64,000 nt of DNA from Roseovarius sp. THAF27 (GCF_009363655.1 NZ_CP045393.1:1674001-1738000); one strand, 5' to 3'; shown: positions 37,151-47,078, counted from the first letter of the stretch. Notes: generated by a model from the sequence alone, not told the origin. Numbers and translations: made by a program.

Positions 37151-37699
37151 TCAGAGTTCCTCGCCCTTCTTCAGAAGCTCGTCAATGAGGTCGCGCTGCA
37201 AGGTGCCGCTGTCGCCACCGCCGAACTGCATCGCGCCGCCGGTGTAGAGCGTGCCGTAGGTCTGAACAAGGTTGACCACCTGGCCGAGGCCAGAGATCAG
37301 CTGGTCCTTTTCCAGCGGGCTGAGCGGATGGATATAGGTGGACCAGACCATGTCCTTGGCGATGGCGTAGCGGGCGTCGAGCGCGGTGTCGTAATTGGCC
37401 TGCATCATGCGTCGAAGCGTGTCGACCTGCACGTCTTCGAGATCGGCCACAGGGGACAGGGCGCGCATCCGGTCATTGTCGGGATCGGTGATGATCAGTA
37501 CGGGCGTGTCGGCGATGGTCAGTTGCCAGACGCGGCCGTCGGTCCGGATGTTCTCGTCGAGTGATTTCAGGATGGTGTCCAACCGGTCAAGCGACATGGG
37601 GGCTTCGATCGGAGTGTCCGGGGTGGGCGTTTCGCTGTCTTGGGCGGTGGCCATGAGGGGCAGCGTGACGAGGGCGAGGGTCAGGGGCAGGCGGAGCAT
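37151..37699 (-). CDS. Secreted protein of unknown function
   Basis: 182 residues with a signal peptide (MLRLPLTLALVTLPLMATAQ), a short Thr/Pro-rich linker (SETPTPDTPIEAPM) and a folded domain containing SLDRLDTILKSLDENIR, a VWQLTIADTPVLIITDPDNDRMR strand pair and long helices around YDTALDARYAIAKDMVW. The fold outline recalls YbjN/secretion-chaperone-like domains, but I cannot assign a family. The frame is open upstream; the signal peptide sets ATG 37699. No obvious operon partner. Confidence 0.7.
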   Translation of the reverse strand: MLRLPLTLALVTLPLMATAQDSETPTPDTPIEAPMSLDRLDTILKSLDENIRTDGRVWQLTIADTPVLIITDPDNDRMRALSPVADLEDVQVDTLRRMMQANYDTALDARYAIAKDMVWSTYIHPLSPLEKDQLISGLGQVVNLVQTYGTLYTGGAMQFGGGDSGTLQRDLIDELLKKGEEL

Positions 37700-37810
37700 G
37701 GTCGGAACCTTTCGGAGGGTAGGTTCCGAAAGAATGGCAGAGCATGGCAGGCCCGCCAACGCCCCCGACGCAAACGTGATGGGGCGCGAGCGGCGAGGTC
37801 TGTGAGACAC

Positions 37811-37868
37811 GTCCCGGACTTGATCCGGGACCTCTTGGGTGGTGGAGGCCCCGGATCAAGTCCGGGGC
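37811..37868. repeat. 58-bp double-palindrome repeat, type B copy 1 (REPIN-like)
   Basis: Hairpins GTCCCGGA-CTTGA-TCCGGGAC (37811-37831) and GCCCCGGA-TCAAG-TCCGGGGC (37848-37868). The loops CTTGA and TCAAG are complementary, and the whole unit can also fold as one long hairpin. It lies just past the purL stop. Confidence 0.85.
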
Positions 37869-37886
37869 GGGGTCACCGAATTGCCG

Positions 37887-40052
37887 TCAGGCGAAGGTGT
37901 CGCCGAAGGTGCCGCGGTAGATCGCGGCGAGCTCGGTGAGTGGCGCGCTGGAGCGGCCCATCTGCACGTCGCTGCCGGTAAAGCGGCCCACGGACTGGAT
38001 CGGCACGCCGGCCTGGCCTGCGGCGATCATCAGCGCCTCGGCCTGGTCGAAGTTGCAGGCCACGAGGTAGCGGGCCTGATCCTCGCCGAAGAGCGTCGCA
38101 GTCTCGTCGTTGTCCAGGCAGATCCCGACGCCCGCCGCCTCGGCCATCTCGAATGCCGCCAGCGCGAGGCCGCCGTCGGAGAGGTCGGTACAGGCCTTGA
38201 TCAGCGCGTGGTTGGCGCGGATGAAGTCGCCATTGCGTTTCTCGGTCGCTAGATCGACAGGCGGGGCGTCGCCCTCGACGCGATTGTAGACCTCGGCCAG
38301 AAGCGCCGACTGGCCGAGGTGGCCGGTGGTTTCGCCCACCAGAAGGGCCACGTGGCCGTCGCGGGCCTGGCCGGTGATCGCCGTCTCGGGGTCCTTGATC
38401 AAGCCGACCGCGCCGATGGTGGGGGTGGGCAGGATGGCTGAGCCGTCGGTCTCGTTATAGAGCGAGACGTTGCCCGACACGATCGGCATGTCGAGCGCCG
38501 CGACGGCCTTGCCGATGCCCTTGATGGCCATGACGAACTGGCCCATGATCGCGGGTTTTTCCGGGTTGCCGAAATTGAGGTTGTCGGTGGTCGCGAGCGG
38601 CACGGCGCCAAGTGCTGTGAGGTTGCGGTAGGCCTCGGCCACCGCCTGTTTGCCGCCCTCGAAGGGGTTCGCCTTGACGTAGCGCGGGGTCACGTCGGAG
38701 GTGAAGGCGAGGTGCTTGTCGGTGCCGTGCACGCGGATGAGGCCGGCGCCCTGGCCGGGCGTGCGGGCGCTGTCGGCCATGACCATGGTGTCGTATTGCT
38801 CGTAGACCCACTGCTTGCCGCAATAGTTGACCGAGCCGATGAGGGCCTTCAGCCCGTCGATGGGATCGACATTGGGCACGTTCGCATCGTCGAGGGCCTC
38901 AGGCGTTTCGGGTTCTTCCCACTGGCGGTCGTATTCCGGGGCGCTGCCCGAGAGGGTGGCCAGCGGCAGGTCGGCCATGACTTCGCCCTTGTGCATGATC
39001 AGGAAGCGGTCCTCGGCGATGGTCTCGCCGACGATGGCGAAGTCGAGGTCCCATTTTTCGAACACGGCGCGGGCTTCCGCCTCTTTCTCGGGGCGCAGGA
39101 CCATGAGCATGCGTTCCTGGGATTCGCTGAGCATCATCTCGTAGGCGGTCATGTTCGCCTCGCGCTGCGGCACGGCGTCGAGGTTCAGCTTGACGCCCAG
39201 CCCGCCCTTGTCGCCCATTTCGACGGCGGAACAGGTCAGGCCCGCCGCGCCCATGTCCTGGATCGAGATGACGGCGCCGGTGGCCATGAGTTCCAGCGTG
39301 GCCTCCATCAGGCGTTTTTCGGTGAAGGGGTCGCCGACCTGCACGGTGGGGCGCTTTTCCTCGATGGTTTCGTCGAATTCGGCGGAGGCCATGGTGGCGC
39401 CGCCGACGCCGTCGCGGCCGGTTTTGGCGCCGAGATAGACGACGGGCATCCCGATGCCGGAGGCGGCGGAGTAGAAGATCTTGTCGGCATCCGCGAGGCC
39501 CGCCGCGAAGGCGTTCACGAGGCAGTTGCCGTTATAGGCGGGATCGAAACGGACCTCGCCGCCCGCGCAGGGCACGCCGAAGCAGTTGCCGTAGCCGCCG
39601 ATGCCCTCGACCACGCCATGCACCAGCTGGCGGGTCTTGGGGTGGGCGACTTCGCCGAAGGAGAGCGAGTTCATGGAGGCGATGGGGCGCGCGCCCATGG
39701 TGAAGACGTCGCGCAGGATGCCGCCGACGCCGGTGGCCGCGCCCTGATAGGGCTCGATATACGACGGGTGGTTGTGGCTTTCCATCTTGAAGACCACGGC
39801 CTGACCGTCGCCGATATCGACGACGCCCGCATTCTCGCCCGGGCCGCAGATCACCTGCGGGCCGTCGGTGGGCAGGGTGCGCAGCCACTTCTTGGAGGAC
39901 TTGTAGGAGCAATGCTCGTTCCACATGGCCGAGAAGATGCCAAGCTCGGTGAAGCTCGGTTCGCGGCCGATGATTTCGAGGATGCGGTCGTACTCGTCGG
40001 GCTTGAGCCCGTGGGCCGCGATCAGATCGGACGTGATGGCCGGTTCCTGCAT
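37887..40052 (-). CDS. purL: Phosphoribosylformylglycinamidine synthase subunit PurL
   Basis: 721-residue small-type PurL, step 4 of purine synthesis (FGAR to FGAM); it works with separate PurQ and PurS, not in this window. Landmarks: [42 protein letters not shown] and [17 protein letters not shown] 40052 is preferred over 40070 or 40061 because GGGGGA sits about 9 bp ahead. Divergent from the PLP lyase gene. Confidence 0.96.
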   Translation of the reverse strand: MQEPAITSDLIAAHGLKPDEYDRILEIIGREPSFTELGIFSAMWNEHCSYKSSKKWLRTLPTDGPQVICGPGENAGVVDIGDGQAVVFKMESHNHPSYIEPYQGAATGVGGILRDVFTMGARPIASMNSLSFGEVAHPKTRQLVHGVVEGIGGYGNCFGVPCAGGEVRFDPAYNGNCLVNAFAAGLADADKIFYSAASGIGMPVVYLGAKTGRDGVGGATMASAEFDETIEEKRPTVQVGDPFTEKRLMEATLELMATGAVISIQDMGAAGLTCSAVEMGDKGGLGVKLNLDAVPQREANMTAYEMMLSESQERMLMVLRPEKEAEARAVFEKWDLDFAIVGETIAEDRFLIMHKGEVMADLPLATLSGSAPEYDRQWEEPETPEALDDANVPNVDPIDGLKALIGSVNYCGKQWVYEQYDTMVMADSARTPGQGAGLIRVHGTDKHLAFTSDVTPRYVKANPFEGGKQAVAEAYRNLTALGAVPLATTDNLNFGNPEKPAIMGQFVMAIKGIGKAVAALDMPIVSGNVSLYNETDGSAILPTPTIGAVGLIKDPETAITGQARDGHVALLVGETTGHLGQSALLAEVYNRVEGDAPPVDLATEKRNGDFIRANHALIKACTDLSDGGLALAAFEMAEAAGVGICLDNDETATLFGEDQARYLVACNFDQAEALMIAAGQAGVPIQSVGRFTGSDVQMGRSSAPLTELAAIYRGTFGDTFA

Positions 40053-40198
40053 GTGAAACATGTCCCCCAAGGTGCGGTGCAGATGGCGCCCCTATTAGGA
40101 CATGAACGCAGCGGGGGGAAGGGGGTGCGGCGCGGTCCGTGCCATGGGCCTTGACGGAGGCCGCGCGATGCCGTCGGGTTGGGCGAAAAGGAGGTGCC

Positions 40199-41230
40199 AT
40201 GAAGATCATAGAGAACCCGTGGCGCGGGCAGGGGCTGATGGATGGCGTGCTGGCCGAGATCCCCGGGCCGAGCGTGGACGCCGCCGCGCCGTTGCGGCTG
40301 TTGGCGGAATGTCCGGCGCATGGGGAGGCGCCGCTGGAGCGGCGCGAGGCGTTCGGCACGACGGTATTCGTGAAGGACGAGCGCGGGCGCATGGGGCTGG
40401 GCAGCTTCAAGGCGCTTGGGGCGGCTTACGTGATTGCGCATGAGGCCGCGGCGACGGGGGCGGACGACTTGGCGCGTGCGCTGGCTGGGCGGACATACGT
40501 GACGGCAAGTGCGGGCAATCACGGGATGTCGGTGGCGGCGGGGGCCAGGGTCTTTGGCGCCAAGGCGGTGGTCTATATCGCCGAGACTGTGCCCGAAGGC
40601 TTTGCCGGGCGGCTGCGAGACATGGGCGCGGATGTGGTGCGGGCTGGGACGGATTACGCGGCCAGCATGAAGGCGGCAGAGACGGCGGCCTCGGACAACG
40701 GCTGGACGCTCTTGTCGGACAGTTCCTGGCCGGGATACGTGGACCTGCCCTGGCGGTTGATGGAAGGCTACCTCGTGATGGCCGAGGAGGCGGTGCGGCA
40801 GATGCCCGAGGTGCCGACGCATGTCTTTTTGCAAGCCGGGGTCGGCGGGCTGGCGGGTGCCTGCGCGGCGCTGTTTCGGCAGCGCTGGGGCGCCGCGCCG
40901 CGCATCGTCGTGGTGGAACCCGAGGCGGCCCCGGCGTTGCAGGCGAGTATCGAGGCGGGGCGTCCGGTGGTGACCGAAGGTCCGGTCTCGGCCATGGGGC
41001 GGCTGGACTGCAAGGAGCCGTCACTGATCGCGCTGCGCGGGCTGTCGCGGGATGCGGACGATTTTGCGACCATCACCGAGGAGGAGGCGGCGGCGGTGCT
41101 GCCGGAACTGACGCTGATGGGGCTGGAGAGCACCGAATCCGGTGCGGCGGGGCTGGCGGCCGTGCGGTTGATGGGCCTTGGGCCGGAGGCGCGGGTGCTG
41201 TGCATCCTGAGTGAACAGGCCGAGGCATGA
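40199..41230 (+). CDS. PLP-dependent lyase, diaminopropionate ammonia-lyase-like
   Basis: 343 residues of fold-type II PLP enzymes (threonine synthase/dehydratase group). The Schiff-base lysine is K71 in GLGSFKALGAAYV, close to diaminopropionate ammonia-lyase; TASAGNHGMSVAAGARVFG is the substrate loop and QAGVGGLAGA the phosphate cup. ACCEPTED substrates could be diaminopropionate, serine/threonine or another amino acid. An AAAAGGAGGT ribosome site precedes ATG 40199. It overlaps the M24 hydrolase gene by 4 bp. Confidence 0.82.
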   Translation: MKIIENPWRGQGLMDGVLAEIPGPSVDAAAPLRLLAECPAHGEAPLERREAFGTTVFVKDERGRMGLGSFKALGAAYVIAHEAAATGADDLARALAGRTYVTASAGNHGMSVAAGARVFGAKAVVYIAETVPEGFAGRLRDMGADVVRAGTDYAASMKAAETAASDNGWTLLSDSSWPGYVDLPWRLMEGYLVMAEEAVRQMPEVPTHVFLQAGVGGLAGACAALFRQRWGAAPRIVVVEPEAAPALQASIEAGRPVVTEGPVSAMGRLDCKEPSLIALRGLSRDADDFATITEEEAAAVLPELTLMGLESTESGAAGLAAVRLMGLGPEARVLCILSEQAEA

Positions 41231-42357
41231 ACCGGGGCTTCGACCGTGCGGAATACGAGACCCGCACAGCGCGGGCGCAGGTGCTGATGGACCGCGCGGG
41301 GCTGGGGGCGCTCTTGCTGACGACCGAGGCGGAGTTGCGCTATTTCACCGGGTTCCTGACGCGATTCTGGGAAAGCCCGAGCCGTCCGTGGTTCCTGGTG
41401 GTGCCGCGCGAAGGGCCGCCCAAGGCGGTGATTCCCTCGATCGGCGCGGCGCTGATGGGGCGCACATGGGTCGAGGAGATCCGAACGTGGTCGGCCCCCG
41501 ATCCGGACGACGACGGTGTGAGCCTGCTGGCGGCCACGCTGCGCGAGGTGGGCGGTCCGGTGGGGGTGCCATCGGGATACGAGACACATTTGCGGATGCC
41601 GCTGGCGGATTTCGCGCGGATAAAGGAGCTGGCGGGTCTGCCGTTCACGGGCGATGCGGGGATCGTCGCCGGCCTCAGGGCGGTAAAGTCGCCCGCCGAG
41701 ATCACCAAGATCGAAACGGCCTGTGCCATTGCAGGGCGCGCCTTTGCCCGGGTGACCGAGATCGCGGGCGAGGGCCGGCCGCTGGCGCAGGTTTTCCGCG
41801 ACTTTCAGCGCCTGCTGCTGGAGGAAGGCGCAGACTGGGTGCCGTACATTGCGGGCGGCGCGGGGCAGGGTGGCTATGCGGACGTGATCTCGCCCGCGTC
41901 CGAGAGGCGGCTACGGGCGGGCGACGTGCTGATGCTGGACACGGGCGCGGTGTATGACGGGTATTTCTGCGATTTCGACCGGAATTTCGCCGTGGGCCAC
42001 GTGGGCGACGGCGTGGCGGAGGCCCATGCGCGGCTGGTCGAGGCCACGGCGGCAGCGATGGAGATCGCCCGGCCCGGAGCGCGCGCCTGCGACCTGTGGC
42101 GCGCCATGTTTGCTGTCGTCGGTACGGGCGAGACGGCGGGGCGGCTGGGCCACGGGCTGGGGATGCAGCTGACCGAGGGGATGTCGCTGACGCCACGCGA
42201 TCAGACGGTGCTGGAGCCGGGCATGGTGATCACGCTGGAGCCGGGGATAGACCGGCCCGGGGGCCTGTGCATGGTGCATGAGGAGAATATCGTGATCACC
42301 GACGGCGCGCCGCGGGCGCTGTCGCCGCTGGCGGGCCCGGACATCCCGTTGATCTGA
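41227..42357 (+). CDS. M24 family metallohydrolase (Xaa-Pro peptidase/creatinase/ectoine hydrolase type)
   Basis: 376 residues: creatinase-like N-terminal domain and a pita-bread C-terminal domain with all five metal ligands (D238, D249, H309, E338 and a glutamate at 352-353). Members include Xaa-Pro dipeptidases, creatinase and ectoine hydrolase DoeA. The 4-bp overlap with the PLP lyase means the two act in one pathway: the hydrolase opens an amide or dipeptide and the lyase deaminates the product (inference). It ends next to the terminator-like hairpin at 42369. Confidence 0.83.
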   Translation: MNRGFDRAEYETRTARAQVLMDRAGLGALLLTTEAELRYFTGFLTRFWESPSRPWFLVVPREGPPKAVIPSIGAALMGRTWVEEIRTWSAPDPDDDGVSLLAATLREVGGPVGVPSGYETHLRMPLADFARIKELAGLPFTGDAGIVAGLRAVKSPAEITKIETACAIAGRAFARVTEIAGEGRPLAQVFRDFQRLLLEEGADWVPYIAGGAGQGGYADVISPASERRLRAGDVLMLDTGAVYDGYFCDFDRNFAVGHVGDGVAEAHARLVEATAAAMEIARPGARACDLWRAMFAVVGTGETAGRLGHGLGMQLTEGMSLTPRDQTVLEPGMVITLEPGIDRPGGLCMVHEENIVITDGAPRALSPLAGPDIPLI

Positions 42358-42359
42358 GC

Positions 42360-42436
42360 AAAAAAAAAGGCCGAGCTGATAAGCTCGGCCATAGTCCAAC
42401 AGGGAGGTATGAAGTGATCGGGTTGATCACCGTCAT
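42360..42436 (-). ncRNA. Candidate small RNA with anti-Shine-Dalgarno segment
   Basis: On the minus strand: a promoter-like TTGATC-N17-TAATTC (42471-42443), then a 6-bp hairpin GTGATC/GATCAC (42430-42414), a single-stranded stretch containing CCTCCC (about 42399-42408), and a perfect 9-bp terminator hairpin GGCCGAGCT/AGCTCGGCC (42390-42369) followed by nine Ts. Total length about 77 nt. Alternatively the hairpin is simply the LysR gene's terminator, 160 bp past its stop. No frame of useful length is present. Confidence 0.5.
42369..42390 (-). terminator. Rho-independent terminator (9-bp stem, T9 on the minus strand)
   Basis: Perfect 9-bp stem with GATA loop; the nine As at 42360-42368 give U9 in a minus-strand transcript. 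It ends the candidate small RNA or readthrough from the LysR gene. From the plus strand it lies directly after the M24 gene stop but has no U-tract there. Confidence 0.85.
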
Positions 42437-42557
42437 GCCGTGGAATTAGTGCCCGTTTTTCGAGCGATCAAGGGTAAACAGGTCGCACTGTGCGAAAACC
42501 TGCTATGCTGTTGCCGCATGGCTGCTGTTCCGGCGCGCGCAAATTGCCCGAAACGCC

Positions 42558-43451
42558 TTATTTTGCGACGTTTTTGCGATAGGCCACAATTTCTTCCTGA
42601 ACGAAATCGCGGAACGCCTTGATGCGCTGCGAATGGCGCAGCTCCTCGGGGTAGGCGAGGAAGACCGGCACGTCGGAGGACTGCACGTCGGGCAGGACGC
42701 GGACAAGCTGGTCGAAATCCTGGCCCAGATAGTCGGGCAGGACGCCGATGCCAAGGTTGTTGAGCACGCCTTGCAGCACGCCGTAATAGTTGTTGACGGT
42801 CAGCAGCGACGGGATGTCGTAGGTCACCAGTTCGTTGACCAGCGTGGCGCCGGCGCCGACCTGGGCCGAGCGCGGGTTCTGGCAGATCAGCCGGTGCGTT
42901 CCGAGGTCTTCCATCCCTTCGGGCGTGCCGCGCTCATCGAGATATTTCTGGGTCGCGAACAGGCACATGTTGATCATCATCAGGCGCTTGCGGATGAGGT
43001 CTGCCTGGCTGGGTTCCTTCATGCGGATGGCCACGTCGGCCTCGCGCATGGGCAGGTCGAGCACGCGTTCCTCGAGCATGAGGTCGATGTTGAGGTCGGG
43101 ATAGGTCGAAAAGAGCTTGGGCAGGCGCGGGGCGAGCCAGAGCGTGCCGAATCCGATGGTGGTGGTCACGCGGAGTTCGCCGAACACCTCTTCCTCGCTG
43201 TCGCGGATGCGCGCGGTGGCGGCGTCCAGGCGCTTGACCATGGCGCGGGTGGCGTCGAACAGAAGCTCGCCCTGTTCGGTCAGGATCAGGCCGCGGGCGT
43301 GGCGGTGAAAGAGCGTGGCGTTGAGTGATTCCTCGAGCCCGCGAATCTGTCGCGAGACGGCGGATTGCGAGAGGTGAAGCTGGTCCCCGGCATGGGTGAG
43401 GCTGCCGGCGTCGGCGACCGCGTGAAATATTCTCAGTTTGTCCCAATCCAT
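42558..43451 (-). CDS. LysR-family transcriptional regulator
   Basis: 297 residues: winged HTH at the N-terminus (FHAVADAGSLTHAGDQLHLSQSAVSRQIRGLE) and a periplasmic-binding-like effector domain from about residue 90. Start ATG 43451 begins MDWDKLRIF, the usual LysR opening; the upstream frame is unsupported. It is divergent from the indolepyruvate oxidoreductase gene with a perfect dyad in the gap, so it probably regulates that gene, with an aromatic amino acid product as a plausible effector (inference). Confidence 0.9.
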   Translation of the reverse strand: MDWDKLRIFHAVADAGSLTHAGDQLHLSQSAVSRQIRGLEESLNATLFHRHARGLILTEQGELLFDATRAMVKRLDAATARIRDSEEEVFGELRVTTTIGFGTLWLAPRLPKLFSTYPDLNIDLMLEERVLDLPMREADVAIRMKEPSQADLIRKRLMMINMCLFATQKYLDERGTPEGMEDLGTHRLICQNPRSAQVGAGATLVNELVTYDIPSLLTVNNYYGVLQGVLNNLGIGVLPDYLGQDFDQLVRVLPDVQSSDVPVFLAYPEELRHSQRIKAFRDFVQEEIVAYRKNVAK

Positions 43452-43550
43452 TTCGCAACTTTCAATTCGATCCAATGCCCGCGTGCGCAATAGCAGAAAA
43501 ACATTTGCGGTTCACAGCCGATAGCGCGGAATTCGCGTGAAAATCTGCAT

Positions 43551-43571
43551 TAGGTCACATATATTGACCTA
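43551..43571. promoter_or_regulatory. Perfect inverted repeat, candidate LysR operator
   Basis: 7-bp arms TAGGTCA and TGACCTA around a 7-bp AT-rich centre, in the 179-bp gap between divergent lysR and ior. It is 100 bp before the lysR start and 60 bp before the ior start, where an autoregulating LysR protein would bind. Confidence 0.55.
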
Positions 43572-43630
43572 ATACACGCCTATATACATAGCAATTGCGC
43601 GGAATCGCGCAAGCGCCACGGGAGGACGAT

Positions 43631-46600
43631 ATGAGCGATCAGAAGATTTCCCTCAATGACCGGCTGGACCTGTCCAAGTCGCAGATCCTGTTGAACGGCA
43701 CGCAGGCCCTTGTGCGTCTGATGCTGATGCAGGCCGCACGGGACCGCGCCGAGGGGCACAACACCGCCGGGTATGTCACCGGCTATCGCGGCTCGCCGCT
43801 GGGGGCGGTGGACCTGCAGATGGCGCGGGCGCAAAAGACGTTGGCCGAGGCGAATGTCACCTTCAAGCCTGGCCTGAACGAGGATCTGGCGGCGACGGCG
43901 CTGTGGGGCACGCAACAGGCGCAGCTGCGCGGCGAGGGCAAGCATGATGGCGTTTTCGGCCTGTGGTACGGCAAGGGGCCGGGGGTGGACCGGTCGGGCG
44001 ACGTGATGCGGCACGCCAACATGGCCGGCACCGCGCCCTTGGGTGGTGTGCTGATGGCGATGGGGGATGACCATACGGGCGAGAGTTCCACGGTCTGTCA
44101 CCAGTCGGACTGGGCGCTGGTGGATGCCTACATGCCGGTGCTGTCGCCGGCGGGGGTGCAGGAGATCCTGGATTTCGGCCTTTACGGCTTCGCGTTGTCG
44201 CGGTTCGCCGGCGTCTGGGCCGGGCTGAAGACGATGAAGGACACGGTGGAGGTGACCAGCGTTGTCGATGGCGGTCTGGACCGGATGAATTTCGTTTTGC
44301 CGGAGTTCGACATGCCCGTGGGCGGGCTGAGCATCCGGCTGGGGGATCACTGGATCGCGCAGGAAGCCCGGATGATCGACCACAAGAGGTACGCCGCCGA
44401 AGCCTTTGCCCATGCGAACAAAATCGACAAGCGGGTGTGGGGTAAACCGGGCGCGAAGATCGGGTTCGTGGCCGCCGGCAAGAACTGGTTGGACCTGACC
44501 CACGCGCTGGACATGCTGGGGATCGATGCCGCCGAGGCCGAGCGGCTGGGGCTGACGACCTACAAGGTGGGCCAGACCTTCCCGATGGACATGAAGGGCT
44601 TTCACGACTGGGCCGAGGAGTTGGACCTGATCGTCGTGGTCGAGGAAAAGCGCAAGCTGATCGAGATCCAGATCAAGGAGGCGATTTTCGACGACCGGCA
44701 GGGGCGGCGCGTTTATGGCTGGTACAAGGGCGGCGCGGGCGGCCTGCATTCCGAAGAGCTGTTCCCGACGCGCATGGCGCTGGACCCGGTAATGGTGGCC
44801 GAGAAGATCGGGACCATCCTGGTGGAGGAAGGCCGCGGCACGGATCGCGTGAAGGCCGGCCTGCAACTGATTGACGAGGCGAAGAAATCGGACAATGCCG
44901 AGGAGCTGGCGGCGCGGTTGCCGTATTTCTGCGCGGGCTGTCCGCACAACACCTCGACCAAGGTGCCCGAGGGCGGGCGCGCCTATGCCGGGATCGGGTG
45001 CCACATCATGTCGCTGTGGATGGACCGCGAGACCAGCGGGTTCACCCATATGGGCGCGGAAGGGGCGAACTGGATCGGCGAGGCGCCGTTTTCCAATCGT
45101 GAGCATGTGTTCCAGAACTTGGGCGACGGGACGTATAACCATTCGGGCGTGCTGGCCATTCGCGCGGCGCTCGCGGCCGGTGTGAACATCACCTACAAGA
45201 TCCTCTACAACGACGCGGTCGCCATGACCGGCGGGCAGACCAACGAGGGTGGCTTGGGACCCGACCGGATCGCGCGGGAATTGCAGTCGATGGGCGTGCA
45301 GCACATCGCTGTGGTCTATGACGAGAAGGAAGAGCCGGAGAAGTCGCACTTCCCGTCGGGCATCGATTGGCACGAGCGGGCCGAGATGATGCAGGTGCAG
45401 GAGAAGTTTCAGGAAATCAAGGGCGTATCGGCCATCATTTACGTGCAGACCTGCGCCGCCGAGAAACGCCGCCGCCGCAAGCGCGGCACCTTCCCGGACC
45501 CTGACAAGCGCGTGTTCATCAACACCGACATCTGCGAGGGCTGCGGCGATTGCGGGGTGCAGTCGAACTGTGTCGCCATCGTGCCGAAGGAGACGGAGTT
45601 GGGGCGGAAACGGGCCATCGACCAGTCGAGCTGCAACAAGGATTTTTCCTGCCTCAAGGGGTTTTGCCCGTCCTTCGTGACGCTGAAAGGGGCCAAGATC
45701 CGGAAAGAGGCCTCGGCCGATCTTGACCTGCCGGACCTGCCGGAGCCCACGCTGCCCAGGATCGACGGGACCTATAACGTGGTGATTACCGGCGTGGGCG
45801 GCACGGGCGTCGTGACCATCGGCGCGGTGATGGCGCAGGCGGCGCAGATTGATGGCAAGGGCGCGGGCATGATGGAAATGGCCGGTCTGGCGCAGAAGGG
45901 CGGCGCGGTGCATATCCATTGCCGGATTGCCGAGAAGCCGTGCGATATCAGTGCCATACGTGTCGCCACGGGTGAGGCGGATGCGCTCATTGGTGGCGAC
46001 CTGGTGGTCAGCGCCGGGGCCAAGACGCTGGGCCTGACGCGGATGGGACGCACGGGTGGCGTGGTCAACAGCCACGAGATCATGACCGGCGATTTCACCC
46101 GCGACACGGAGTTCACGCTGCCGACCGACCAGCTGGCGCTGTCGCTGAAGGCGCGGATGCAGGATGACGTGGTGCTGTTCGACGCAAGTGAGCTGGCGCG
46201 GGTGGCGATGGGCGACGCGATCTTTTCCAACATGATCATCTTTGGCGCGGCGTGGCAGCGGGGGCTTGTGCCTTTGTCGAAGGCCTCGATCGACGCCGCC
46301 ATCGAATTGAACGGCGCGGCGGTGGAGCGCAACCTGCGCGCCTTCGACATCGGGCGGTGGGCCGCCGTGCACCCCGAAGAGGCGGACCGGATGGTGACGC
46401 CGAACGTGGTGCAGAAGCCGAAATCGCTGGAGGAAAAGATCGCCTTCCGTGCCGATCACCTGATCGGCTATCAGTCCAAGCGGCTGGCCAAGCGGTATCG
46501 CAAGCTGGTCGACGGGATCGAGAACGAGCAGGTGCGCGAAGCGGTGGCGATGGGCTATCACAAGCTCTTGAGCTACAAGGACGAATACGAGGTCGCGCGC

Positions 46601-47050
46601 CTGCTGATCCAGAGCCGGAAGAAGGCCGAGGAGGAGTTTTCGGGCGATTTCGACATGAGTTTTCACCTGGCGCCGCCGATCCTGAGCAAGACCGGCCCGG
46701 ACGGACGGCCCAAGAAACGTCAGTTCGGCGCCTGGATGGAAAAGCCGATGCGCCTGATGGCGAAGTTCAAAGGGCTGCGCGGTACGCCGCTGGACATATT
46801 CGGCTATAGCGAGGAGCGGCGGATGGAACGCGCGCTGATCCGCGAGTACGAGGCCGACATGGCAGAGGTTCTGACCAAGCTGGACGGCAAGACGCAGGAC
46901 GCCATCTTGGCGCTGGCGGAATTGCCGTTGCAGATCCGCGGCTTTGGTCCGGTGAAGATGGAAAATGCCCGCAAGGCGGCCAAGCAGCGCGAGCATCTGT
47001 TGCAGGTGATCCGCGAGGGCGGACAGGACGTGGCGCGCGCGGCACAGTAG
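43631..47050 (+). CDS. iorA: Indolepyruvate ferredoxin oxidoreductase, fused alpha-beta-gamma chains
   Basis: 1139 residues. It oxidatively decarboxylates aryl pyruvates from aromatic amino acids to acyl-CoA using thiamine diphosphate and ferredoxin. N-terminal pyrimidine-binding part (GYVTGYRGSPLGAVD), a C-A-G-C-PHNTSTK cluster or cofactor region near 440, a ferredoxin-like insert with CEGCGDC from C635 and a second cysteine group ending CLKGFCPSF, then the gamma domain (GVGGTGVVTIGAVMAQAAQ). The single-chain fused form is common in Proteobacteria. GGAGGAC precedes the ATG. Confidence 0.93.
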   Translation: MSDQKISLNDRLDLSKSQILLNGTQALVRLMLMQAARDRAEGHNTAGYVTGYRGSPLGAVDLQMARAQKTLAEANVTFKPGLNEDLAATALWGTQQAQLRGEGKHDGVFGLWYGKGPGVDRSGDVMRHANMAGTAPLGGVLMAMGDDHTGESSTVCHQSDWALVDAYMPVLSPAGVQEILDFGLYGFALSRFAGVWAGLKTMKDTVEVTSVVDGGLDRMNFVLPEFDMPVGGLSIRLGDHWIAQEARMIDHKRYAAEAFAHANKIDKRVWGKPGAKIGFVAAGKNWLDLTHALDMLGIDAAEAERLGLTTYKVGQTFPMDMKGFHDWAEELDLIVVVEEKRKLIEIQIKEAIFDDRQGRRVYGWYKGGAGGLHSEELFPTRMALDPVMVAEKIGTILVEEGRGTDRVKAGLQLIDEAKKSDNAEELAARLPYFCAGCPHNTSTKVPEGGRAYAGIGCHIMSLWMDRETSGFTHMGAEGANWIGEAPFSNREHVFQNLGDGTYNHSGVLAIRAALAAGVNITYKILYNDAVAMTGGQTNEGGLGPDRIARELQSMGVQHIAVVYDEKEEPEKSHFPSGIDWHERAEMMQVQEKFQEIKGVSAIIYVQTCAAEKRRRRKRGTFPDPDKRVFINTDICEGCGDCGVQSNCVAIVPKETELGRKRAIDQSSCNKDFSCLKGFCPSFVTLKGAKIRKEASADLDLPDLPEPTLPRIDGTYNVVITGVGGTGVVTIGAVMAQAAQIDGKGAGMMEMAGLAQKGGAVHIHCRIAEKPCDISAIRVATGEADALIGGDLVVSAGAKTLGLTRMGRTGGVVNSHEIMTGDFTRDTEFTLPTDQLALSLKARMQDDVVLFDASELARVAMGDAIFSNMIIFGAAWQRGLVPLSKASIDAAIELNGAAVERNLRAFDIGRWAAVHPEEADRMVTPNVVQKPKSLEEKIAFRADHLIGYQSKRLAKRYRKLVDGIENEQVREAVAMGYHKLLSYKDEYEVARLLIQSRKKAEEEFSGDFDMSFHLAPPILSKTGPDGRPKKRQFGAWMEKPMRLMAKFKGLRGTPLDIFGYSEERRMERALIREYEADMAEVLTKLDGKTQDAILALAELPLQIRGFGPVKMENARKAAKQREHLLQVIREGGQDVARAAQ

Positions 47051-47078
47051 GCCGCCCGCGCGTTTGTTACCCAAATTT

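Noticed and set aside
43580..47074. 1164-codon open frame on the minus strand
   Set aside because: Antisense to the indolepyruvate oxidoreductase, whose motifs are unambiguous; the mirror frame has no domain signature.
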